Shown here: positions 6,929-13,679 of the stretch, one piece after another | Numbering within the stretch: position 1 is the first letter of the stretch | Layout: every line of letters starts with the position of its first letter | NCBI GenBank assembly: GCA_019594195.1 | Contig: JAFDTP010000040.1 | Span: 1-15,662, forward strand | DNA from: Thermoplasmata archaeon | Lineage (GTDB): Archaea; Thermoplasmatota; Thermoplasmata; Halarchaeoplasmatales; Halarchaeoplasmataceae | Reading direction: 5' to 3' | Length of the DNA stretch: 15,662 nt | Made by a program: the position numbers and the translations under genes | Notes under the pieces: generated by a model | What the model saw: the letters and a program-made list of their open reading frames with translations, nothing else | The model's database searches: none | What the model was told of the DNA's origin: nothing

Positions 6929-9064
6929 ATGGCAGGAAATCATCAAGGCGAACCCGCAAAAAAAACAACATCTTCTAAAGTCACTGTAGATCGAACTATG
7001 TCTCGATCTTCAGAAACAGAAATAAAAAATCTTACACAGATATCAATGATCGACGAGGAAACCGCTAAGATCCTGATCGATGAAGGGTTTAAGGATCTTG
7101 ATGATATATCTGACGCTGAAGTTGAGGATATAGCCGAGTCCACAGACCTAAACGCTGATGAGGTCGAGAAGATCAAAAAAGAGATAGAAGATTTATCTGA
7201 TGGAGGATCGTCCGAGGTTGAAGGATCAGAAAAAGACGGAGGGTCTGAAAAAGACGAAGATGATGAACTTTCAGATTGGCTTACCGGTGAGAGTGACAAA
7301 GATATAGGCAGTATGATGACCAAAGATGGGAACTCCGCATCGGAAGGTTCTTCGGCGCAAACAGGTGAGAGAAGCACTGAATCTCTCAAAGCTTGGCTTT
7401 CTGGCGAAGAGGACTCTTTTACTGAGTGGTTGGACGAAGAATCTTTTGAAGAAGAGAAGGAAGAGATTGAAGAGGAATTGAAAGAGAAAGAGAAACGATT
7501 GGAAGAGAAGGAAGAAGAGTTAGAAAAGAAGAAACAGGAAATAGAGGATTTGAGAGAGAGATTGAATGAACGGCTCAGTGACTTTGAGTCGGAAGATTTT
7601 CAACCAGATGAGGTCCTCGAAGAAAACGCCAAATTAGAACAGCAACTCGAAACTAAAAGCGAAAAGATAGAAGAACTCAGGGAAGAAAAAGAGCGGATAA
7701 AAGAAGAAAAAACCGAACTCGAAGAAGAGATCGAAGATATCAAAAAAGGCAGCGTCGCGATGGCCAAGTATCTAAAATCTCAGCAGAGTATCGCGACCTC
7801 TCCAGGGGAAGAAACTCAGGGTCTTGATGAAGAAGAACTCGAACAGTTGAAAGAAGAAAATAAAAGATTAAAAGATAAGATAGAGGCGCTGAAGTCCGAT
7901 GCTGAAGGGGAGATGGTGACAGACGCTCAAGCAGAAAAAATGAGAGAGGAAAGTAACAAGGAGATCCGTGAACTCAAGAAAGAACTTTCCCATAAAGAAG
8001 AAAAAATCGAAGATCTGAAAGAACAGGTCAAGCATAAAGAGCAGGAACTGAACGAGCGTGAAGAGGACTTGATGCATCGAGAACAGGTCTTAAGGAAAGA
8101 GAAAAAGAAACTCGAGGCTGAAAAGAAGGAACTAGAAAATCAAACCGAAAAAGAAAGGAAGAGGAAACTTGAAGAACTAAAGCAGGAGATCGACAAGAAA
8201 GAACAGGAACTCAAAGCAAAGGAAAAGTATATCGATCAAAAAGAGAAAGAATTGAGAGCTAAAGAAGAAGATCTAATCGACGAGGAACTAGAGGAAAGAG
8301 AAGAAGAGATACTTCAGGAGATCGAACAGGAAAAATGTAAGACAGGCACTGGAAGGCTTGATGACCTTCTTTTAGGCGGTATACCACTGGGATCGAATGT
8401 CTCTATTTATGGACCACCTCATGTTGGCAAGGAAGTAATGGTCAATAGCTTTATTGGAGAGGGGTTGGAAAAAGGAGTTCCGGCTATATGGGTTATCACT
8501 GACAAAACGGTGGAAGATATACGTGAAGAGATGAAATTCGTTGTTCCCACCTATGAAGAATACGAGATGAGAGGTCTCGTATATTACGTCGACGCTTACT
8601 CCGCTAGCATGGGAAAGATCAATGAAGAAGAAAAAGAAAAAGATAATGTGCGTTATATCCAAGATCAGTCTGATCTCAAGGCAATAACTCAAGCGGTAAA
8701 CGAATTTGCTGAAGAGATAAAAGAAGACCACCGTTATTATAGGATGGCTTTTGAGTCTGTGTCAACCATAATAGCTTATTTAGATACCGAGACCACTTTC
8801 AGGATACTTCAACCTTTCACCGGCAAGAGATCCAGCGAGAACGCGGTTTCATTGTATACGTTGGAGAAAGGCATGCATACTGATCAGGACATATCTATGC
8901 TGGGTCACATCATGAACGGCGAGATCAAGTTCAAAGTTGACCAACTCAAAAATTATCTTAAAGTAGAAGGTCTTGGAGACGTTCAGACTCGAGATTGGAT
9001 TGAATATTCACAGAGCAAGAGCGGCATAACTATGGGTTCTTTCTCCTTGGACACTATACGTTAG
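6929..9064 (+). CDS. HhH-like/coiled-coil/KaiC-GvpD-like ATPase-domain protein
   Basis: 711 residues with four parts. (1) 31-90: a tandem helix-hairpin-helix-like domain (ETAKILIDEGFKDLDDI...) in which the usual GxG hairpins are replaced (MID, DLN). (2) 91-172: acidic low-complexity linker with three Trp-Leu motifs, DWLTGE at W117, AWLSGEED at W156 and EWLDEE at W167. (3) About 173-465: long charged Glu/Lys coiled coil, broken near 273-300. (4) 470-711: RecA-superfamily domain of the KaiC/GvpD/RadA-paralogue type (TGTGRLDDLLLGGIPLGS). Walker A reads GPPHVGKE at 495-502: Lys501 is kept, but the next Ser/Thr is Glu502; the Walker B region reads MAFES (Glu609) where the family normally has Asp. 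Nucleotide binding may therefore be weak or altered. ATG is preceded by GGGAG. The next gene follows almost at once, so the pair is an operon. Probably cytoplasmic scaffold or sensor; function unknown. Confidence 0.85.
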   Translation: MAGNHQGEPAKKTTSSKVTVDRTMSRSSETEIKNLTQISMIDEETAKILIDEGFKDLDDISDAEVEDIAESTDLNADEVEKIKKEIEDLSDGGSSEVEGSEKDGGSEKDEDDELSDWLTGESDKDIGSMMTKDGNSASEGSSAQTGERSTESLKAWLSGEEDSFTEWLDEESFEEEKEEIEEELKEKEKRLEEKEEELEKKKQEIEDLRERLNERLSDFESEDFQPDEVLEENAKLEQQLETKSEKIEELREEKERIKEEKTELEEEIEDIKKGSVAMAKYLKSQQSIATSPGEETQGLDEEELEQLKEENKRLKDKIEALKSDAEGEMVTDAQAEKMREESNKEIRELKKELSHKEEKIEDLKEQVKHKEQELNEREEDLMHREQVLRKEKKKLEAEKKELENQTEKERKRKLEELKQEIDKKEQELKAKEKYIDQKEKELRAKEEDLIDEELEEREEEILQEIEQEKCKTGTGRLDDLLLGGIPLGSNVSIYGPPHVGKEVMVNSFIGEGLEKGVPAIWVITDKTVEDIREEMKFVVPTYEEYEMRGLVYYVDAYSASMGKINEEEKEKDNVRYIQDQSDLKAITQAVNEFAEEIKEDHRYYRMAFESVSTIIAYLDTETTFRILQPFTGKRSSENAVSLYTLEKGMHTDQDISMLGHIMNGEIKFKVDQLKNYLKVEGLGDVQTRDWIEYSQSKSGITMGSFSLDTIR

Positions 9065-9067
9065 AGG
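9063..9067 (+). promoter_or_regulatory. Shine-Dalgarno site that favours the third ATG
   Basis: AGAGG overlaps the stop codon of the ATPase gene. ATGs occur at 9068, 9071 and 9077; only 9077 is spaced properly (9 bases) from this site, so it is chosen as the start. Confidence 0.6.
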
Positions 9068-9076
9068 ATGATGGTC

Positions 9077-10471
9077 ATGGACTATCAGTTGTTTTTTTCT
9101 GTAACATTCCATATAATAATGCTTCCAGTACTCTCTTTTTCTTTATTCATAGCATACATGAACAAAAGGGAGTTCATGGAGCAATGTGGCTTCGATAAAC
9201 CCGTTATCGGTATGATCATCGTGGGATCATTTTTTGGTATATTTGCAGATATACCTTTGATAATATTTGGAGACTCTTTATTGAATATAAATCTGGGCGG
9301 GGCTTTGATACCCGTGATCGTGAGCGGCGCCCTTATATATAGGAAAAAAATAAATGTAGTATACGTCGCCTTTGGAACCGCGGTTGTGGCGTTGATATCT
9401 TATCATTTCTCTAGGATCGAACCGGGTGTCGGGATAGTCTCTGAGTTCCCTTACTATTTTCTTCCTGCCATGGGTGCTCTTTTTATAGCTCTGGGTATAG
9501 GTTTATCGATAGGGAAAGATGAAAAGTTTCAGATACCTTTAGCATATTCCGTCGGCGTACTCGGAACTCTGATCGGAGCTGATTTTGTAAGGATACCAGA
9601 ACTGGTCGAGATAGGCGTTCTGGGGTCTTTTGGAGGTGCCGGGGCTATGGACCTAGTATATTTGTCTGGACTCATCGCTTCGATACCACTGATCCTCGCT
9701 AATTATCTTAAATGGGATTATTCACTCCCTAAAGATCCGATAGTGAGGGCAAAAAAATTGATGAAGGAGGGTGAACACTCAAAAAGTAGAGCTCAAGTCA
9801 TCCGTGGAGTAAGACTAGAGCTGAAGAAGGCTAAAAAATTAGTGAATAGGAACATCAATCCTATGTTTTTCGATCGATGTAGGACGGCTTCAGAGATTTT
9901 CAGGAAGCTCGGATTTGGACCTGAAGCGGTAAAAGATTACATCACACTCAGGAAGGAAAAATATGGAACTGATCTTCGAGAGATAAAAAAAGATATCTTG
10001 ACCGGCGTGTTATTGAGAGATGGAATACGCCTGCGAGTGAGTGATTCTTATACGAGCCTTTCTAAAAGATTTATAGCGTATATCACAGATCTGATCTTGA
10101 TATCTATACCTTTCATTATATTTTTTATATATTTATTCTCGACGCAACTATCTAACGGCCAGGCGATATATATCAGCGAGCCAGTTATCTTGGCGATCAT
10201 ATCTCTAGGGACTTCCATACAATTTCTGTATTTCACGTTAACTGAATGGTATTTTGGTACTACGATCGGAAAAGCCCTTCTTGGATTGAAGGTTCTAGAC
10301 GATGATTTTGAGCCAATAGGGTTCGTTGAGAGCGCCGCAAGGAATTCAGGTCGTTATGCAGATATCATCCTGGGTTTTTATTTTATAAGCTTGATCCTCA
10401 TACTGAGGAGTCCTGAAAGGAAAAGGATAGGTGACTACATAGCTGGTACTAGAGTAATCAAAACTAAATAA
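9077..10471 (+). CDS. DUF1614-RDD fusion integral membrane protein
   Basis: 464 residues from ATG 9077. The N-terminal 1-211 is a seven-segment hydrophobic domain that fits DUF1614 (PF07758): LGGALIPVIVSGALIY near 73-88, RIEPGVGI near 113-120, LGTLIGADFVRIPELVEIGVLGSFGGAGAMD near 162-192. A basic cytoplasmic linker follows at 212-327. The C-terminal 328-461 is an RDD domain: KRFIAYITDLILI (R331, D338) in its first TM, GKALLGLKVLD after the second, and IGDYIAGTRV at the end. RDD domains sit in membranes and some act in cation or lipid-related transport; DUF1614 has no assigned role. Joining the two in one chain is unusual as far as I know. The 12-bp gap from the coiled-coil ATPase gene and the shared operon suggest the two proteins work together at the membrane. 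Confidence 0.82.
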   Translation: MDYQLFFSVTFHIIMLPVLSFSLFIAYMNKREFMEQCGFDKPVIGMIIVGSFFGIFADIPLIIFGDSLLNINLGGALIPVIVSGALIYRKKINVVYVAFGTAVVALISYHFSRIEPGVGIVSEFPYYFLPAMGALFIALGIGLSIGKDEKFQIPLAYSVGVLGTLIGADFVRIPELVEIGVLGSFGGAGAMDLVYLSGLIASIPLILANYLKWDYSLPKDPIVRAKKLMKEGEHSKSRAQVIRGVRLELKKAKKLVNRNINPMFFDRCRTASEIFRKLGFGPEAVKDYITLRKEKYGTDLREIKKDILTGVLLRDGIRLRVSDSYTSLSKRFIAYITDLILISIPFIIFFIYLFSTQLSNGQAIYISEPVILAIISLGTSIQFLYFTLTEWYFGTTIGKALLGLKVLDDDFEPIGFVESAARNSGRYADIILGFYFISLILILRSPERKRIGDYIAGTRVIKTK

Positions 10472-10491
10472 CAATTCTCTAATGGGTGTTC

Positions 10492-11577
10492 ATGAGATCT
10501 AGAATAGAAAAGATATATGAATGGTCCGAGGAAGACCCTGAAGCGATAGTGATATTGAATTCGATCAAGCCTCACGTTGATAAGACCTTCTTTTATCTAA
10601 GCGGCCTACATAGAGGTGAATTCGAGAACTGCGCTATAGTCGCATACCCTGACCATACTGCAGAGATGTGTGTCAGTAAGTTGGAGTCAGATAGTGCTTC
10701 TAAATCCGATATATCCATGGATGTTATGGAAGATAGAGAGGAACTAGAGGAATGGCTCGAAGAAAAACTCGGTGATAAAGAAAAGATCGGTATCAACGGT
10801 TCTGAATTGACATATAAGGCTTATGAAAAGATCCTAGATGCCACTGACGCGGAGATAATAGACGTTTCAGATGCGATAATCGAGGCAAGGAACAGAAAGG
10901 ACGAAGAAGAGATAGAAACATTGGACGAAGCCGGTGATATCGCATCACGGGTAGCTGAAGAGATAACAGGGTACATCAAAGAGGGCATGAAAGAATCGGA
11001 TGTAGCCGCCGAACTTTCCTACAGGATGAGAAAGAAAGGCGCCTCTGGAGATGCATTTGAGATAATAGCCGGCAGCGGACCCAATTCTGCGGAACCTCAC
11101 TATACCTCGGGTCCTAGAAAACTCGAGAAAGGCGACTTTTTGGTTCTAGATTTTGGAGCACTCTACAAGAGGTATAGGTCTGACATAACCAGGACCTACA
11201 TCATCGGCGAGGCCAGTGATAGGCAGGAAAGGATGTACCAGACAGTGCTCGAGGCTCAAAAAGCGGCCCTAGACATGATAGAGCCCGGAGTTGAGGGTAG
11301 TGAAGTTCATAATGCCGCTAAAGAAGTCATCGATAGTACGGAATTCGAGGGTAAGTTCATACACGGTTTAGGACACAGTATCGGTCTTTCTACTCACGAC
11401 GGGTCGGGTCTTTCACCGAATGTGGACATCACTTTAGAGCCAGGCATGGTCTTTACTGTAGAACCCGGCATATACATCTCCGGCTTTGGTGGTGTAAGGA
11501 TAGAGGACGATATCGTGGTCACTGAAGATGGATTTGACTTTTTGACGGATGCTGACCGGGAGATGCAGATATTATAA
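10492..11577 (+). CDS. M24 family Xaa-Pro dipeptidase/aminopeptidase
   Basis: 361 residues from ATG 10492, chosen over GTG 10486 because GGTG lies a few bases before it. An N-terminal creatinase-like domain (about 1-130) precedes the pita-bread peptidase domain (about 140-361). All five metal ligands of the M24 family are visible: D220 (LDFGA), D231 (RSDITRT), H295 (GLGHSIG), E324 (TVEPGIY) and E338 (VRIEDDIVV). Conserved H203 lies in EPHYTSG. Length and features fit PepQ/PepP-like cytoplasmic enzymes that split X-Pro dipeptides or remove residues before proline using two divalent metals. Whether it is a dipeptidase or an aminopeptidase cannot be decided. It starts 20 bases after the DUF1614-RDD gene, so it may be the last gene of that operon. 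Confidence 0.93.
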   Translation: MRSRIEKIYEWSEEDPEAIVILNSIKPHVDKTFFYLSGLHRGEFENCAIVAYPDHTAEMCVSKLESDSASKSDISMDVMEDREELEEWLEEKLGDKEKIGINGSELTYKAYEKILDATDAEIIDVSDAIIEARNRKDEEEIETLDEAGDIASRVAEEITGYIKEGMKESDVAAELSYRMRKKGASGDAFEIIAGSGPNSAEPHYTSGPRKLEKGDFLVLDFGALYKRYRSDITRTYIIGEASDRQERMYQTVLEAQKAALDMIEPGVEGSEVHNAAKEVIDSTEFEGKFIHGLGHSIGLSTHDGSGLSPNVDITLEPGMVFTVEPGIYISGFGGVRIEDDIVVTEDGFDFLTDADREMQIL

Positions 11578-11600
11578 ATTTAGAGTCCTGAAAATCAAAA

Positions 11601-11608
11601 TATTTATA
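11601..11608 (+). promoter_or_regulatory. Candidate TATA box for the RAM-domain gene
   Basis: TATTTATA lies in an AT-rich gap after the peptidase gene. Start would fall near 11630, giving a short leader that includes the AGGTGG Shine-Dalgarno site at 11633-11638. Confidence 0.4.
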
Positions 11609-11632
11609 TTCATCTAATGAATATCCATCACA

Positions 11633-11638
11633 AGGTGG
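11633..11638 (+). promoter_or_regulatory. Shine-Dalgarno site supporting a TTG start
   Basis: AGGTGG is placed four bases before TTG 11643. There is no ATG or GTG in frame nearby, and translation from this TTG gives the expected first beta-strand of the RAM fold, so the TTG is accepted. Confidence 0.6.
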
Positions 11639-11642
11639 AAAC

Positions 11643-11876
11643 TTGGCTGTAGGATTTGTACTCATAAAAACATCGCCTGCTGCGGAGAGAGAAGTATACA
11701 ATATAGTTAAGGATATGGACATGGTCATGGAAGTCCATTCGCTATTCGGTGAGTACGATCTAATACTCAAGTTAGAAGCTAAAGACTTCAATACCCTTGG
11801 TCAGAGGGTTGTCGATGATATAAGGTCGATCGAAGGTGTTGAAGATACAAAAACGTTGACAGGTATAGAATTTTAG
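11643..11876 (+). CDS. Stand-alone Lrp/AsnC ligand-binding (RAM) domain protein
   Basis: 77 residues, TTG start. The whole protein is one RAM/AsnC C-terminal domain: strand FVLIKTS (5-11), helix 12-28, strand MEVHSLFGEYDLILKLEA (29-46) with the characteristic G-E/D-Y-D turn at 36-39, helix 48-62, and ending GVEDTKTLTGIEF. There is no DNA-binding helix-turn-helix, which full Lrp/AsnC regulators carry in an extra N-terminal region of about 60-80 residues. Such small proteins are common in archaea and form multimers that bind amino acids or other small ligands; the effector here is unknown. The stop codon overlaps the Shine-Dalgarno site of the following membrane protein gene, so the two are probably coupled. 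Confidence 0.9.
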   Translation: MAVGFVLIKTSPAAEREVYNIVKDMDMVMEVHSLFGEYDLILKLEAKDFNTLGQRVVDDIRSIEGVEDTKTLTGIEF

Positions 11877-11884
11877 GAGGTAAT

Positions 11885-12184
11885 ATGATGTTGGAAACAT
11901 GGGCATTCGTGACGGTTCTTCTTTTGACGCTTGGCTTGGGGTTGTTCCTATCCGGAGTTTTTACTGCGTACTTCGGGAGAGGTAAAAGCAGGATGGTCGG
12001 TTCTTCGTTGACGATAGTCGGTATACTGATATGGATCGGCTCTTACGCTGCACATGTTACGGAGGTTTTTGGCGACGACACCTTTTTTGAGGTGCTGAGA
12101 TACGGTCTTTTCTATGTCGGCGCATTCGTCATCGGAGCCGCTATCGCTCTTGGTATATTTTTAGTGGCGATAATGAAGACATAG
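11885..12184 (+). CDS. Small three-TM membrane protein, 99 aa
   Basis: Not recognised as a named family. Hydrophobic segments at about 7-29, 38-58 and 72-96 with short polar connections (GRGKSR at 31-36) give a compact three-TM protein. GGAGG at 11876-11880 gives a strong Shine-Dalgarno site four bases before ATG 11885, or seven before ATG 11888. It overlaps the stop of the RAM-domain gene, so the pair is translationally linked, hinting that the small ligand-binding protein and this membrane protein are made in step. The next gene has its own probable promoter. Confidence 0.8.
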   Translation: MMLETWAFVTVLLLTLGLGLFLSGVFTAYFGRGKSRMVGSSLTIVGILIWIGSYAAHVTEVFGDDTFFEVLRYGLFYVGAFVIGAAIALGIFLVAIMKT

Positions 12185-12194
12185 ACCGAAAAAA

Positions 12195-12203
12195 CTATTT
12201 TAC
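12195..12203 (+). promoter_or_regulatory. Candidate TATA-like element for purE
   Basis: CTATTTTAC is centred about 26 bases before the purE ATG, within an AT-rich 39-bp gap. No Shine-Dalgarno site is seen before the ATG, consistent with leaderless translation. The match to a TATA consensus is weak. Confidence 0.3.
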
Positions 12204-12223
12204 TATTCTTTTTTACTCGTTCT

Positions 12224-12688
12224 ATGGATGTAAAAATAATACTTGGAAGTAAAAGTGACTTAGAAGTAGGTGAGAAAGCGGTAGATGTTCTTGAAAAACT
12301 GAACATCGACTATCAGATGACCGTTTCCTCTGCTCATAGAACACCAGAAAGGACTGAAAACCTGTGTGATGATGCGGAAGTCTTCATAGCGGTCGCTGGT
12401 TTAGCAGCAGCTTTACCGGGCGTTATCGCCTCTCACACCACTAAACCAGTGATCGGTGTTCCGGTCAGCGGCAGGATGAATTTAGACTCACTGTTATCGA
12501 TAGTCCAGATGCCCCCTGGAGTCCCTGTAGCAACGGTCGGTATGAACAGAGGGGACAATGCAGCTATTTTAGCTGCCGAGATATTGGCCAGGACCGATGA
12601 CGATATCAAGGAAAGACTCGAAGAGTACAGGGAGAACAGGAAAGAGAGAGTTTATCAAGACGCTGAAGATGTAGAAAAAAAACATTGA
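12224..12688 (+). CDS. purE: 5-(carboxyamino)imidazole ribonucleotide mutase / AIR carboxylase PurE
   Basis: 154 residues, usual PurE length. PurE forms the carboxylated imidazole ribonucleotide CAIR in purine synthesis. Motifs are GSKSD at 8-12, SAHRTP at 36-41 with catalytic His38, [24 protein letters not shown] at 58-81, and the signature [20 protein letters not shown] at 88-107. The glycine-rich loop reads AALPG where bacterial class I PurE has AAHLPG, a variant I associate with archaeal members. Whether it uses N5-CAIR (needing PurK) or AIR plus CO2 directly cannot be decided here; no purK is in the window. The next gene, for GMP synthase subunit B, begins 12 bases after the stop, giving a purine operon. 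Confidence 0.95.
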   Translation: MDVKIILGSKSDLEVGEKAVDVLEKLNIDYQMTVSSAHRTPERTENLCDDAEVFIAVAGLAAALPGVIASHTTKPVIGVPVSGRMNLDSLLSIVQMPPGVPVATVGMNRGDNAAILAAEILARTDDDIKERLEEYRENRKERVYQDAEDVEKKH

Positions 12689-12700
12689 GAGGGGATTTAT

Positions 12701-13645
12701 TTGAAAGATACAGAAGTATTTATCGAGGAAAAGGTCGAAGAGATAAAGAGTGTCGACGGTAAAGCGGTAGTCGGATGCAGCGGCGGTGTCGACAGTACTG
12801 TTTCAGCTGTAATCGCGAGTAAGGCTTTGGGTGATGATCTCTTAGGCGTTTATGTCGATACAGGATACATGAGGAAGCACGAGACGGAGAAGATCGATAA
12901 CATACTCGAAGAGATGGGAGTCAACCACGAGATCATCGATGCTAGAGAAGAGTTCTACGATGCGATGGAAGGCGTTGTTGATCCGGAAGAGAAACGTAAG
13001 ATCATAGGGAACAAATTCATAGAGATCTTCGAGAGAGAGGCTGAGAAGTTCGACGCGGATTATCTAGTTCAGGGAACGATCGCGCCGGATTGGATCGAGA
13101 GCGGTGACGAGAACAGAGATACTATAAAATCTCACCACAATGTAGGAGGTCTACCGGAACAGATGGGTCTCGACCTTATCGAACCTTTACAGGACCTTTA
13201 TAAGAACGAAGTGAGGGAAGTCGCTAGAGAACTCGGACTTTCCACAGCGGAGAAACAGCCTTTTCCCGGACCCGGTCTCGCTATAAGAGTGATAGGTGAG
13301 GCTACGCCCGAAAGAACGGAGATCGTCAAGGAGGCCTGCCATATCGTTGAAACCGAGATCGAGAAAGCAGTTGAGAACGGAGAGATGGATAGGCCCTGGC
13401 AGTACTTCGCAGTACTTTTACCGGTGAAGACGGTAGGTGTGCAGGGGGACAAGAGAGCGTATGGGCATACGGTAGCGGTGAGGGCTGTAGAGTCCTTAGA
13501 TGCCATGACCGCGAGTTTCAGCAAGATACCTCTTGAAGTGATGGACAGGATATCTACTAAGATCACCAATGAGATGAAGGACAAGGTCAATAGAGTCGTT
13601 TATGACATCACGAACAAGCCTCCAGGGACTATAGAGTGGGAATGA
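12701..13645 (+). CDS. guaAB: GMP synthase (glutamine-hydrolysing) subunit B, ATP-pyrophosphatase
   Basis: 314 residues. It adenylates XMP and passes on ammonia from the separate GATase subunit A to make GMP. Visible are the PP-loop SGGVDST (27-33), QGT (124-126), KSHHNVGGLP (143-152), QPFPGPGLAIR (186-196), GVQGDKRAYGHTVAVR (246-261) and the C-terminal TNKPPGTIEWE. The glutaminase domain is absent, so this is the split, archaeal type; subunit A must lie elsewhere. The start is TTG at 12701, supported by GAGGGG about seven bases upstream and by the N-terminus matching the family start. It is co-transcribed with purE. Confidence 0.97.
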   Translation: MKDTEVFIEEKVEEIKSVDGKAVVGCSGGVDSTVSAVIASKALGDDLLGVYVDTGYMRKHETEKIDNILEEMGVNHEIIDAREEFYDAMEGVVDPEEKRKIIGNKFIEIFEREAEKFDADYLVQGTIAPDWIESGDENRDTIKSHHNVGGLPEQMGLDLIEPLQDLYKNEVREVARELGLSTAEKQPFPGPGLAIRVIGEATPERTEIVKEACHIVETEIEKAVENGEMDRPWQYFAVLLPVKTVGVQGDKRAYGHTVAVRAVESLDAMTASFSKIPLEVMDRISTKITNEMKDKVNRVVYDITNKPPGTIEWE

Positions 13646-13679
13646 ATTAAAGCGGAACAGAGAAGTCTAGGGAGATAGG

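Noticed and set aside
6943..7389. Ser-rich 148-codon minus-strand frame opposite the ATPase gene
   Set aside because: Composition mirrors the acidic linker on the other strand; no start context or homology is seen.
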